Assembly (NCBI RefSeq): GCF_947488465.1
Contig: NZ_CANKZA010000002.1
Span: forward strand, 465,244-529,243
Length of the DNA stretch: 64,000 nucleotides
Direction of reading: 5' to 3'
From: an uncultured Microbacterium sp.
GTDB lineage: Bacteria > Actinomycetota > Actinomycetes > Actinomycetales > Microbacteriaceae
The notes under the pieces are model-generated. The model did no database searches, was not told the origin of the DNA, and worked only from the letters and a program-made list of their open reading frames with translations. The position numbers and the translations under genes were made by a program. Below are positions 1 to 7,999 of the stretch, piece by piece; position 1 is the first letter of the stretch; each line of letters starts with the position of its first letter.

Positions 1-99
1 GGTCACGACTCCCGCGATGCCCCCGACGATGCCGGTCGCGACACCGATCGCTGCGCACACGAGGAGCAGGCGCGTCGAGAGGAGCGTGCTTCGGGTCAC
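1..99 (-). CDS. N-terminus of a membrane protein, cut by the window edge
   Basis: Only the first 33 codons are present, from a GTG at 99-97 running off the left edge. The readable part begins VTRSTLLSTRLLLVCAAIGV and continues as a glycine- and alanine-rich hydrophobic stretch, so it is a membrane segment or signal anchor. Actinobacterial ECF-transporter S components often begin this way, but that is only an impression and the family cannot be settled from 33 residues. No good Shine-Dalgarno sequence is visible upstream of the GTG. Confidence 0.4.
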   Translation of the reverse strand, partial: MTRSTLLSTRLLLVCAAIGVATGIVGGIAGVVT

Positions 100-180
100 C
101 CGCTCAGACTACCGGGGCGCCCGAACTCATCGGCCGTGAGAAAGCGTCAGGACAGGCCGAGGACGACGCGCCTGGGCGCA

Positions 181-1152
181 TCAGTCGCGGCGTCGGCGGG
201 GAGTGAGCCGGACGCCGGGGAGCGGTGGCGCCGGAATGCGCTCGTCGCCGTGGCCCACGACGTGGCCGAAGCGCTCGGCGGCCGCCTCGCCTTCCCAGTC
301 CTCGCGGGCGGCGACGATCTCCTCGTGGGTTCGCCCGACGAAGTTCCACCACATCACGATGTCGGACTCGAACGGCTCCCCGCCGAGCAGGAACAGCGTG
401 ACGTCGCGCTCGCCGGCATCCACGTCGATGGCGTCCCGACCGGTGCCGAGGTACAGCAGCGACTGATCGGGAACCTGGGCGACGCCCGGCACGTCCGGAT
501 TGCCGGATACCCCGACGATCGCGTACTCCCAGTCCGGATCCAGGGGCAGGCGCACGCGTGCACCGGCCGGAATGCACACCTCGGCTCCGACGATCGGCGT
601 GTGCATCGTCGCGGGTGACGTGACCCCGGCGAAGGTCCCCACCACGACGGTCGCGGTGGCGCCGCCGGACAGCTCGACCCCGAGCAGGTTCTCGTGGCGC
701 TCGAAGTCCGGGCCGCCGTGGCGGCGCGACTCGGGCAACGCGACCCAGAGTTGCAGGGCATCGAGGGGTACCGCGCTGTCGCCGACGGAGTACTCGGAGT
801 GGGCGATGCCGTGCCCGCTCGTCATGATGTTCAGGACTCCCGGCCGCACGATCACATCGCTGCCCAGGACGTCGCGGTGGCGCACCTCGCCGACGAACGG
901 CCAGGTCACCGTCTGCAGACCGATGTGCGGATGCGGCTCGACGCGCATGCGCGCGACCTGCGGGCCGAACCGGTCGAGGAAGCACCAGGCGCCGACCATC
1001 GGCAACGTGCGGTGCGGGAGGCTGCGGTGCACCTCCATCCCACGCACTCCGCCGAGCGGCACGTCGCGCGCCTCCAGGAGCAGGGCACGCGGACCGTCCG
1101 GGCTGGGCACACTTTCGCGCTCCGGCTCGGACGGCGCATCCAGCCGGCTCAT
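181..1152 (-). CDS. Pirin family cupin protein
   Basis: A 323-residue bicupin of the pirin family. Bacterial pirins bind a metal in the N-terminal cupin; some act as quercetin dioxygenases and others as regulatory partners, and the role here is unknown. The metal-site pattern is intact: EPHPHIGLQTVTW gives His74 and His76, and SGHGIAHSE gives His118 and Glu120, matching the His-His-His-Glu set of the family. Length is slightly above the usual 290-300 because of a roughly 20-residue N-terminal extension. Its ATG overlaps the stop of the upstream GNAT gene (ATGA, 1149-1152), so the two are translationally coupled. Cytoplasmic. Confidence 0.92.
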   Translation of the reverse strand: MSRLDAPSEPERESVPSPDGPRALLLEARDVPLGGVRGMEVHRSLPHRTLPMVGAWCFLDRFGPQVARMRVEPHPHIGLQTVTWPFVGEVRHRDVLGSDVIVRPGVLNIMTSGHGIAHSEYSVGDSAVPLDALQLWVALPESRRHGGPDFERHENLLGVELSGGATATVVVGTFAGVTSPATMHTPIVGAEVCIPAGARVRLPLDPDWEYAIVGVSGNPDVPGVAQVPDQSLLYLGTGRDAIDVDAGERDVTLFLLGGEPFESDIVMWWNFVGRTHEEIVAAREDWEGEAAAERFGHVVGHGDERIPAPPLPGVRLTPRRRRD

Positions 1153-1493
1153 GTGTCCTCGGCATCCACCCGGTCGCTGCCGGCGTCATCGGCCGTCGGG
1201 CGCCACGCGACGTCGAGGCCCGCGACGTCGTTCTCGCGGAGGTACTTCACGACGAACGAACACACCGGAACCACGGTCTCGCCGCGGGCCGCAAGGTCGG
1301 CCATCGCGTGCCCGACGAGCGTTCCGCCCAAGCCGCGACCGGCGAATGCGGGGTCGATCTCGGTGTGCGGGAAGACGAGGCGGCCATGGTCGTCGACGCG
1401 GAACTCGGTGAAGCCCGCAACGACCTCGTCGAGGTGGATGTCGTAGCGTTCCTTGTCGTCGTTGCGCGTGACAGTGGGGGTGACGTCGCTCAT
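1149..1493 (-). CDS. GNAT-type N-acetyltransferase (YidJ/COG2388-like)
   Basis: A 114-residue small acetyltransferase of the single-domain COG2388 type. The acetyl-CoA binding loop reads FAGRGLGGTLVGHAM, the family's (Q/R)xxGxG/A motif, and the second half, VVPVCSFVVKYLREN, is the usual signature of this subfamily. I chose the ATG at 1493 and not an in-frame start 13 codons upstream because TACGGT (1505-1500) lies exactly 6 nt before it, the leaderless-promoter spacing seen repeatedly in this window. The gene ends in an ATGA overlap with the pirin gene. Substrate unknown. Confidence 0.85.
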   Translation of the reverse strand: MSDVTPTVTRNDDKERYDIHLDEVVAGFTEFRVDDHGRLVFPHTEIDPAFAGRGLGGTLVGHAMADLAARGETVVPVCSFVVKYLRENDVAGLDVAWRPTADDAGSDRVDAEDT

Positions 1494-1499
1494 GTTCCC

Positions 1500-1505
1500 A
1501 CCGTA
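1500..1505 (-). promoter_or_regulatory. -10 box of a leaderless promoter for the GNAT-pirin operon
   Basis: TACGGT on the minus strand followed by GGGAAC and then ATG at 1493. The 6-nt gap puts the transcription start at, or next to, the start codon. Confidence 0.55.
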
Positions 1506-1529
1506 GGCAGGTGCGGCCTGTTGTGCCAG

Positions 1530-1558
1530 CACGGATGCCGTTCATCGCGGCATCCGTG
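1530..1558. terminator. 11-bp stem-loop in the divergent GNAT/cstA intergenic region
   Basis: CACGGATGCCG (1530-1540) pairs with CGGCATCCGTG (1548-1558) across a 7-nt loop. It lies between two divergent genes, so a terminator role is odd. It may be a regulatory dyad for cstA or simply two copies of the frequent GGATGCC/GGCATCC word. Confidence 0.4.
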
Positions 1559-1652
1559 CCGTTCGTCGCACGCGGAGAGCTCACCGGCACGGCTGGAGAA
1601 CACCTCTTCCTACCCTGAGGGCACGCAACGATGCGCCCCCTCAGGAGATCCA

Positions 1653-3941
1653 ATGACTGCACCTTCTTCGCGCCGCCCCGATCGGGGCCGCGCCGCTCTC
1701 GCCGATGACGGACCCGGCTCGGCGCTTCCTCCCGTCTCGGTGACGCCCGAGCAAGAGGCCCGCGACGGCCGGTGGACACCGTTGAAGGTGATCGTCTGGG
1801 TCGCGATCGCCCTGTTGGGCGGCGTGGCGTGGGTCATGCTCGCGGTCGTCCGCGGCGAGACCGTCAACGCGATCTGGTTCGTGTTCGCCGCGGTCTGCAC
1901 GTACCTGATCGGTTACCGCTTCTACTCGAAGGTCATCGAGCGCTACATCACACGCCCCGACGACCGCCGCGCGACCCCGGCCGAAGTGAAATCCGACGGT
2001 CGCGACTACGTCCCCACCGACCGCCGCGTGCTCTACGGCCACCACTTCGCCGCGATCGCCGGCGCCGGGCCCCTGGTCGGCCCCGTCCTCGCGGCACAGA
2101 TGGGCTACCTCCCCGGCACCATCTGGATCATCGTCGGTGTGGTCCTTGCCGGCGCGGTCCAGGACTACCTCGTGCTCTTCTTCTCCATGCGTCGCGGTGG
2201 CCGCACGATCGGGCAAATGGCGCGGCAGGAGCTCGGCCGCATCGGCGGCACCGCCGCGATCATCGCCTCGCTGCTGATCATGATCATCATCGTGGCGATC
2301 CTCGCTCTCGTCGTCGTCAACGCCTTGGGCGAGAGCCCGTGGGGCGTCTTCTCGGTGTCGATGACGATCCCGATCGCCCTCTTCATGGGCGTGTACCTGC
2401 GCTACCTCCGCCCCGGCAAGGTCAGCGAGGTCTCGATCATCGGCTTCGTGCTGCTGATGGCGGCCATCGTCGGGGGCGGCTGGGTCGCCGGCACCGAGTG
2501 GGGGCAGGCGATCTTCCACCTCGACAAGACCACGATCGCGTGGGGGATCATCATCTACGGTGCGATCGCCGCGATCCTCCCGGTGTGGCTTCTGCTCGCG
2601 CCGCGCGACTACCTCTCAACCTTCATGAAGATCGGCGTGATCGGCCTGCTCGCGGTCGCGGTGATCATCGTTCGGCCCGAGATCTCGGTCCCTGCCGTGT
2701 CGATCTTCGGTCAGAACGGTATGGGACCCGTCTTCGCCGGACCCCTTTTCCCGTTCCTGTTCGTCACGATCGCCTGCGGCGCGCTCAGCGGTTTCCACGC
2801 GCTGATCGCGTCGGGCACGACACCGAAGCTCATCGAGAAGGAGCGTCAGACGCGCTTCATCGGCTACGGCGGCATGCTCATGGAATCGTTCGTCGCGATC
2901 ATGGCGCTCGTCGCCGCGATCTCGATCGACCAGGGCATCTACTTCGCCATGAACGCTCCGGCCGCCGCAACCGGCGGGACGGTCGAGGGCGCGGTCGCTT
3001 TCGTCAACTCGCTCGGTCTGACCGGCGTGAACCTCACGCCGGAGATGCTCATCGGCACCGCCGCCGACGTCGGCGAGGAGTCGATCGTCTCGCGCACCGG
3101 TGGCGCACCGACGCTGGCGCTCGGGCTCGCGCACATCATGCAGCAGGCCCTCGGGGGGCAAGCGATGATGGCGTTCTGGTACCACTTCGCGATCATGTTC
3201 GAGGCGCTGTTCATCCTCACCGCGGTCGACGCCGGTACCCGTGTCGCGCGTTTCATGCTGCAGGACACGCTCGGCCACGTGTTTCCCAAGTTCCGTGACG
3301 TCAGCTGGCGCCCCGGTGTGTGGATCTGCACGGCGATCATGGTCGCCGGATGGGGTTACATCCTCATCCTCGGCGTGACCGACCCGCTCGGCGGCATCAA
3401 CACGTTCTTCCCGCTCTTCGGGATCGCCAACCAGCTGTTGGCAGCGATCGCGCTGTCGGTCGTGCTGTCGATCGTTGCCAAGCGCGGCAAGAGCTACGTG
3501 AAGTGGCTCTGGATCGTCGCTCTCCCGCTCGCGTTCACAGCCGTCGTGACGATCACAGCATCCTGCTACAAGATCTTCTCGCCCGTCCCGGCGATCGGTT
3601 ATTGGGCGAACCACTTCAAGTACCGTGCCGCGCAGGATGCCGGGACCGACGAATGGGGAACCCCCGAGGTCGTCGCCGCGGTCATCCGCAATACGGCCGT
3701 GCAGGGCACCCTGTCGATCATCTTCGTCACGCTCTCGATCGTCGTGATCGCTGCCGCGCTCGTCGTGACCGTGAAAGCGCTCCGCGCCGGGGGTGGCGAG
3801 AACACCGAGGATGCCGCGGTCCCTTCGCGTCGGTACGCCCCGGCCGGTCTCATCCCGACCGCCTCCGAGCGTGAGCTCGAGAAGCAGTGGGAGCCGATCC
3901 TCGCCGAGGAGCGCAAAGCTCTGGCCCGACGGTCGCACTGA
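1653..3941 (+). CDS. cstA: CstA-family carbon starvation protein / pyruvate-peptide transporter
   Basis: A 762-residue polytopic inner-membrane protein with about 16 hydrophobic segments. It matches the CstA family, whose members take up pyruvate and possibly peptides by proton symport. The early conserved stretch HHFAAIAGAGPLVGPVLAAQ and the later SGFHALIASGTTPKL and GGINTFFPLFGIANQLLAA are diagnostic of CstA. The start is the ATG at 1653, 5 nt after AGGAG; a longer open frame upstream lacks coding character. The YbdD partner follows after one base, and a LytS/LytTR pair comes next, the kind of system that controls CstA homologues (BtsT, YjiY) in enterics. A TACCCT box at 1612-1617 is a candidate -10. 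Confidence 0.93.
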   Translation: MTAPSSRRPDRGRAALADDGPGSALPPVSVTPEQEARDGRWTPLKVIVWVAIALLGGVAWVMLAVVRGETVNAIWFVFAAVCTYLIGYRFYSKVIERYITRPDDRRATPAEVKSDGRDYVPTDRRVLYGHHFAAIAGAGPLVGPVLAAQMGYLPGTIWIIVGVVLAGAVQDYLVLFFSMRRGGRTIGQMARQELGRIGGTAAIIASLLIMIIIVAILALVVVNALGESPWGVFSVSMTIPIALFMGVYLRYLRPGKVSEVSIIGFVLLMAAIVGGGWVAGTEWGQAIFHLDKTTIAWGIIIYGAIAAILPVWLLLAPRDYLSTFMKIGVIGLLAVAVIIVRPEISVPAVSIFGQNGMGPVFAGPLFPFLFVTIACGALSGFHALIASGTTPKLIEKERQTRFIGYGGMLMESFVAIMALVAAISIDQGIYFAMNAPAAATGGTVEGAVAFVNSLGLTGVNLTPEMLIGTAADVGEESIVSRTGGAPTLALGLAHIMQQALGGQAMMAFWYHFAIMFEALFILTAVDAGTRVARFMLQDTLGHVFPKFRDVSWRPGVWICTAIMVAGWGYILILGVTDPLGGINTFFPLFGIANQLLAAIALSVVLSIVAKRGKSYVKWLWIVALPLAFTAVVTITASCYKIFSPVPAIGYWANHFKYRAAQDAGTDEWGTPEVVAAVIRNTAVQGTLSIIFVTLSIVVIAAALVVTVKALRAGGGENTEDAAVPSRRYAPAGLIPTASERELEKQWEPILAEERKALARRSH

Positions 3942-3942
3942 C

Positions 3943-4185
3943 ATGACCGACCACGCGGATCCGGTGACCCCCCGGACACCCGCGCGACGCACGCTGGACA
4001 GCGTCGCGCGGGTGGGCCGCGGTATCCGCTGGTACATGTCGAATCTCATGGGCGACAGTGCTTATGCGACCTACGCGGCGCATCACGGGCGGCACCATCC
4101 CGACGAGGCGCCGTTGACCGAGCGGCAATTCTGGCGTCAGAAGATGGATGACCAGGACCGCAATCCCGGTGCGCGGTGCTGCTGA
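3943..4185 (+). CDS. ybdD: YbdD/YjiX family small protein (DUF466), CstA partner
   Basis: An 80-residue soluble protein immediately downstream of cstA with a one-base gap. The core GRGIRWYMSNLMGDSAYATY, followed by HxxHHP and TERQFWRQKMDDQ, is the hallmark of the YbdD/YjiX family, which is nearly always paired with CstA/BtsT transporters and needed for their transport activity in enterics. It ends in CC, unusual for the family. The start is the ATG two bases after the cstA stop. Confidence 0.88.
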   Translation: MTDHADPVTPRTPARRTLDSVARVGRGIRWYMSNLMGDSAYATYAAHHGRHHPDEAPLTERQFWRQKMDDQDRNPGARCC

Positions 4186-4209
4186 CCCCGTTCGTCGGAG
4201 GCCACTGCC

Positions 4210-4221
4210 TAGGCTGAGCCT
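4210..4221 (+). promoter_or_regulatory. Leaderless promoter -10 for the lytS-type operon
   Basis: TAGGCT at 4210-4215, then 6 nt (GAGCCT), then the GTG start at 4222. There is no Shine-Dalgarno sequence, so the sensor kinase mRNA probably begins at its start codon and the two-component operon can be transcribed apart from cstA. Confidence 0.55.
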
Positions 4222-5421
4222 GTGACCGATGCCGCCGTCCTCGCCGCTGTGCTCGGCGTTGTCGGCGGCGTCGTGCTGACGGTCCTGCTTTTCCTGGCCC
4301 GGCGCCTGGCGAAAGGCCAAGCGGATCTCGGCGGCGACGCGGAACAGGCGACCTATCGTGCGCTGCACCTCGCGAGCCTCGCGGCTCCGCACTTGCGTGG
4401 GGGGCTCAGCGGACCCGATGTCCCTCGCGCCACGCGTCATCTCCGCGTCCTTCTGGGCGCCAGCGCGGTCGCTCTCGTCCGCGGTGACGAGGTCGTCGCC
4501 TTCGACGGGCACGGCGATGCCGCGTCGGAGGCGCTGGGCTCGGCGGCTGCACGCATCGCCGCGCAGGTGCGGGCGACCGGCCGCCGCCAGGTCTTTCCGA
4601 GGGCGACGGGTTCGACGGAGGGGCTCGAGGCCGTGGGCGCGCCGATCACGGTCGACGGAGAGATCACCGGGGTCGTCGTCGCTTTCGCCGCGCCCGTGCG
4701 AGCTCCGCTGGTGCGCGCGGTGGGGGAAGTCGCCGACTGGTGCGCCGCACAGTTCGCCCTCGGCGAGCTCGACGCCTCGCGCAGCGCGCTCGCCGAGGCG
4801 GAGCTGCGCTCGCTCCGCGCGCAGATCTCACCGCACTTCATCTACAACGCCCTGACGGCGATCGCTTCGTTCATCCACACCGAACCCGAGCGGGCTCGTG
4901 ACCTCGTGCTCGAGTTCGCGGACTTCACCCGGTACTCGTTCCGTCGTCAGGGGGAGTTCACGACCGTCGCCGAGGAGCTCGGCAGCATCCACTCGTACCT
5001 GGCGCTGGAGCGCGCCCGCTTCGGAGACCGTCTTCGCGTCACGCTGCGCATCGCACCGGAGACGCTCGCGACGGTCATCCCCTTTCTGTCGGTGCAGCCG
5101 CTCGTCGAAAACGCCGTCCGCCACGGCGTCGAGCCGGGCGAGGGCGGCGGGACGATCCTGATCGCCGCGGAGGATGCCGCGACACACACCCAGATCACTG
5201 TCGAGGACGACGGCGTCGGCATGGACCCCGAGGTCCTGCGCGCGTTGCTGAGCGCCACCGACACGGGAGCCCATGTCGGTCTTCGCAACGTCGACACACG
5301 GTTGCGTCAGCTCTATGGAGCCGACGGTGGTCTGGTCGTCGAGACCAACACCGGCGCTGGCACGCTCGTGCGCATGCGCATCCCGAAGTCGCAGCCCCAG
5401 CACGAAACGGACCCCGCATGA
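4222..5421 (+). CDS. LytS-type sensor histidine kinase
   Basis: A 399-residue sensor kinase. Residues 5-25 form one membrane-spanning segment; residues of about 60-175 look like a GAF-type sensory domain; QISPHFIYNALTAIASFIH at about 203 is the His_kinase (PF06580) phosphoacceptor motif; QPLVENAVRHG and VEDDGVGMD are the N and G boxes of the ATPase domain. It phosphorylates the LytTR regulator whose gene overlaps its stop (ATGA, 5418-5421). Neighbouring transporters for pyruvate and acetate-like substrates suggest it senses such a carboxylate, comparable to the BtsSR pyruvate system, but it lacks the five-helix LYT sensor of BtsS, so the signal may enter through the GAF domain. Confidence 0.9.
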   Translation: MTDAAVLAAVLGVVGGVVLTVLLFLARRLAKGQADLGGDAEQATYRALHLASLAAPHLRGGLSGPDVPRATRHLRVLLGASAVALVRGDEVVAFDGHGDAASEALGSAAARIAAQVRATGRRQVFPRATGSTEGLEAVGAPITVDGEITGVVVAFAAPVRAPLVRAVGEVADWCAAQFALGELDASRSALAEAELRSLRAQISPHFIYNALTAIASFIHTEPERARDLVLEFADFTRYSFRRQGEFTTVAEELGSIHSYLALERARFGDRLRVTLRIAPETLATVIPFLSVQPLVENAVRHGVEPGEGGGTILIAAEDAATHTQITVEDDGVGMDPEVLRALLSATDTGAHVGLRNVDTRLRQLYGADGGLVVETNTGAGTLVRMRIPKSQPQHETDPA

Positions 5422-6134
5422 TCGATGTTCTCGTCGCCGATGACGAACGGCCCGCCCGTGACGAACTCGCCCATCTGCTGCGCGCGGACGCGCGGATCGG
5501 TGACGTGGTGACCGCTGCCTCCGGCGCCGACGCGTTGGCGTTGCTGTCGGGTCGCGTGTTTGCCGTCGCCTTCCTCGACATCCACATGCCGGGATTGTCC
5601 GGACTCGACCTGGCCCGCGCGGTCGAGGCGCTTTCCACACCCCCGTTGATCGTCTTCGTCACGGCCGACGAGGCGCGCGCGGTGGATGCCTTCGACCTGC
5701 GCGCAGCGGATTATCTGCTCAAGCCGGTGCGCGTCGAGCGTCTGCGCCGTGCAATCGACCGCGCCGTCGAGCTGAGCTCACCGAGCGATGCAACCGGCGA
5801 CGAGGTGCTGCCGATCACGGTCGGCACCACCGTGCGCTTCGTGCGTCGCAGCGACGTGCGCTGGGTGCACGCGCAGGGCGATTACTCGCGGCTGCATACC
5901 GACGATGGTCTCGGTCACCTCGTGCGCATCCCGATCTCCGAGCTCGATCAACGGTGGACCGACGCCGGGTTCGTTCGCCTGCACCGGTCGTACCTCGTCC
6001 AGGCGGCGGCCGTCAGCGAAGTGCGCTTGACCGGCGCCGAACCGACGGTCACGGTGCAGGGCATCGCGCTGCCGGTCAGCAGGCGGCTGCTCCCGACCGT
6101 GCGGGACGTGCTCGTCGGAGGCGGGTCACGGTGA
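5418..6134 (+). CDS. LytTR-family response regulator
   Basis: A 238-residue two-domain regulator. The receiver (1-120) has the acidic pocket VADDERPAR, the phosphoacceptor Asp54 in FLDIHMPG, and the KPV lysine near residue 103. The LytTR DNA-binding domain (about 130-235) contains VRWVHAQGDYSRLHT and FVRLHRSYLV, typical of the family. It forms the output half of the kinase-regulator pair and probably controls the DUF485-symporter genes directly downstream and/or cstA. Its stop overlaps the next start (GTGA, 6131-6134). Confidence 0.92.
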   Translation: MIDVLVADDERPARDELAHLLRADARIGDVVTAASGADALALLSGRVFAVAFLDIHMPGLSGLDLARAVEALSTPPLIVFVTADEARAVDAFDLRAADYLLKPVRVERLRRAIDRAVELSSPSDATGDEVLPITVGTTVRFVRRSDVRWVHAQGDYSRLHTDDGLGHLVRIPISELDQRWTDAGFVRLHRSYLVQAAAVSEVRLTGAEPTVTVQGIALPVSRRLLPTVRDVLVGGGSR

Positions 6135-6505
6135 CCGATGCCCCGCGGCGCGTGCGCGTCACCGCGTCGGACGGAGCTCGCCGGCCCGCACCCGTCACGC
6201 GCGGCATCGCCGTGCCGGACGCGCCGGTCGCCGAAGCGGATGCCGTGTACGCCCGAGCGCTGCGCACGAGCCAGTTGCGGCTCGCGCTGGGCACGATCTC
6301 CGGGTTCGTCATCGTCGCCCTCGCCCTCGCCATCGCGATCACCGCGATCCCCGAGCTCGACCGTCTCACTCTCGTGGGTGTGCCGCTGTCGTGGCTTCTG
6401 CACGCGTTCGCGTTCTATCCGGTCATCGCGATCTTCGCGGTGCTCTACACGCGGGGCGCCACCCGCAATGAACGTCGCTACCGGTCGCTGCGGGAGCAAG
6501 AGTGA
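6131..6505 (+). CDS. DUF485-type small membrane partner of the symporter
   Basis: A 124-residue protein with two hydrophobic helices (about 60-82 and 91-113) after a disordered, charged N-terminus. The size, two-helix layout and position directly before a sodium:solute symporter match DUF485 proteins such as YjcH, encoded next to the acetate permease ActP. It starts with a GTG that overlaps the response-regulator stop and ends in a GTGA overlap with the symporter. Role inferred from context: an accessory subunit or stabiliser of the symporter. Confidence 0.75.
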   Translation: MTDAPRRVRVTASDGARRPAPVTRGIAVPDAPVAEADAVYARALRTSQLRLALGTISGFVIVALALAIAITAIPELDRLTLVGVPLSWLLHAFAFYPVIAIFAVLYTRGATRNERRYRSLREQE

Positions 6506-7962
6506 ACGCGACGCTCGATATCTTCGCCGTCGCGCTCATCGCCGCCGCGACCGTGTTGATCGGCATCTACGGGCTGCGCGTCTCGCGGACCACGGGCGAT
6601 TTCTTCGTCGCTTCCCGCACCGTGCGCCCGATCTGGAACGCGTCGGCCATCAGTGGCGAGTACCTCTCGGCCGGAACCTTCCTCGGCCTGTCCGGTCTCG
6701 TGCTCCTCGACGGGGCACGAGGCTTCTGGTTTCCGATCGGATACGCCGCCGGGTACCTGCTCGTCCTGGTGTTCATCGCGGCTCCACTTCGGCGCAGCGG
6801 CGCGTACACGATTCCGGATTTCATCGAAGCCCGGCTCGACTCGACTGCCGCGCGGCGCCTGACGAGCATTGCGGTGCTCATCATCGGCTGGCTGTACATC
6901 GTGCCTCAGCTGCACGGAGCGGGCCTCACGCTCATGGTCGTCGCCGAGCTGCCGACCTGGGTCGGCGCGGTGCTCGTCGCGGTCCTGGTCGCCGGGACGG
7001 TCGCCGCTGGGGGGATGAAGGCCATCACCTACGTGCAGGCATTCCAGTACTGGCTGAAACTCACCGCGCTCCTGGTGCCCGTCATCCTGATCGTCTTCGC
7101 GGTCTCGGGCGGCCCGTACGAGCCGGACCCTCTTGTGGTCTTCCCGTCGTCGGCGGGACCGGCGGGCATCGACGCCTACGAAACGGCATCCCTTCTGCTG
7201 GCCCTGCTGCTCGGAACCATGGGTCTGCCGCACGTGCTCGTGCGGTTCTACACGAGTCCGACCGGGGTCTCCGCGCGTCGAACCACGGTGCTCGTGATCG
7301 TCATGGTGAGTATCTTCTACATCGTCTCGAGCGTGATGGGCCTGCTCGCCCGGCGTCTGGCCCCCGACCTCGCCGAGCCGGGGCTGGCCGACACCGTCGT
7401 GCTCGTCCTGCCCTCACGCGTGTTCCCCGGTCCGATCGGGGAGGCGCTCACCGCTCTCGTCGTCGCGGGGGCGTTCGCGGCGTTCCTGGCGACCTCGGCG
7501 GGACTCGTCGTGTCGCTGGCCGGTGTCGTCAGTCAGGATGCCTTCTCGGGTTCGGTGCGCTCGTTCCGGCTGGCGGCCGTGATCTGCGCGATCGTGCCGT
7601 TGTCGATCGCTCTCCTCACTCAGCCCGCGGGCCTGGTCGCGAGTGTCGGCGTCGTGTTCGTCTTCGCCGCGTCGAGTCTGTCGCCGGTGCTTCTGCTCGG
7701 CGTGTGGTGGTCGCGACTCACCGCGCGGGGCGCGATCGTCGGCATGCTCACGGGCGCCGTCACCAGCGGTCTCGCCCTGATCGCCCACGCGGCCATCGGC
7801 GGTGTGGGGCTTGCCGCGCCGTACCTGGCCCAGCCAGCCGCCTGGACCATCCCGCTCGCCACGGCGGCGACCGTCTTCGTCTCCCTCGCTGACCACCGCG
7901 GGGTGCCGCTGCGCGCGGAGCGCTACCTCGCGCGGCTGCACGCCCCCGAGCGGACCGGATGA
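6502..7962 (+). CDS. Sodium:solute symporter (cation/acetate-type)
   Basis: A 486-residue SSS-family permease with about 13 membrane segments. FFVASRTVRPIWNASAISGEYLSAGTF is split by family norms into the TM1-TM2 gate, and GAGLTLMVVAELPTW and GTMGLPHVLVRFYTSPT are conserved in ActP/MctP-type carboxylate transporters. It is shorter than ActP (about 550). Uptake of acetate, pyruvate or a similar short monocarboxylate with a cation is the likely job, given the LytS/LytTR pair, the DUF485 partner and CstA upstream. The GTG start overlaps the previous stop and has GGGAGCAAGA as a ribosome-binding site. Confidence 0.85.
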   Translation: MNATLDIFAVALIAAATVLIGIYGLRVSRTTGDFFVASRTVRPIWNASAISGEYLSAGTFLGLSGLVLLDGARGFWFPIGYAAGYLLVLVFIAAPLRRSGAYTIPDFIEARLDSTAARRLTSIAVLIIGWLYIVPQLHGAGLTLMVVAELPTWVGAVLVAVLVAGTVAAGGMKAITYVQAFQYWLKLTALLVPVILIVFAVSGGPYEPDPLVVFPSSAGPAGIDAYETASLLLALLLGTMGLPHVLVRFYTSPTGVSARRTTVLVIVMVSIFYIVSSVMGLLARRLAPDLAEPGLADTVVLVLPSRVFPGPIGEALTALVVAGAFAAFLATSAGLVVSLAGVVSQDAFSGSVRSFRLAAVICAIVPLSIALLTQPAGLVASVGVVFVFAASSLSPVLLLGVWWSRLTARGAIVGMLTGAVTSGLALIAHAAIGGVGLAAPYLAQPAAWTIPLATAATVFVSLADHRGVPLRAERYLARLHAPERTG

Positions 7963-7987
7963 GGTGGCGCTTCGCGCCGTGACCGGA

Positions 7988-7999
7988 GAGGATGGCCGC
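7988..7999 (+). promoter_or_regulatory. Leaderless promoter -10 for the GH3 gene
   Basis: GAGGAT followed by GGCCGC and the ATG at 8000. The spacing equals that of the other leaderless starts in this window, though the first base deviates from T. Confidence 0.4.
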
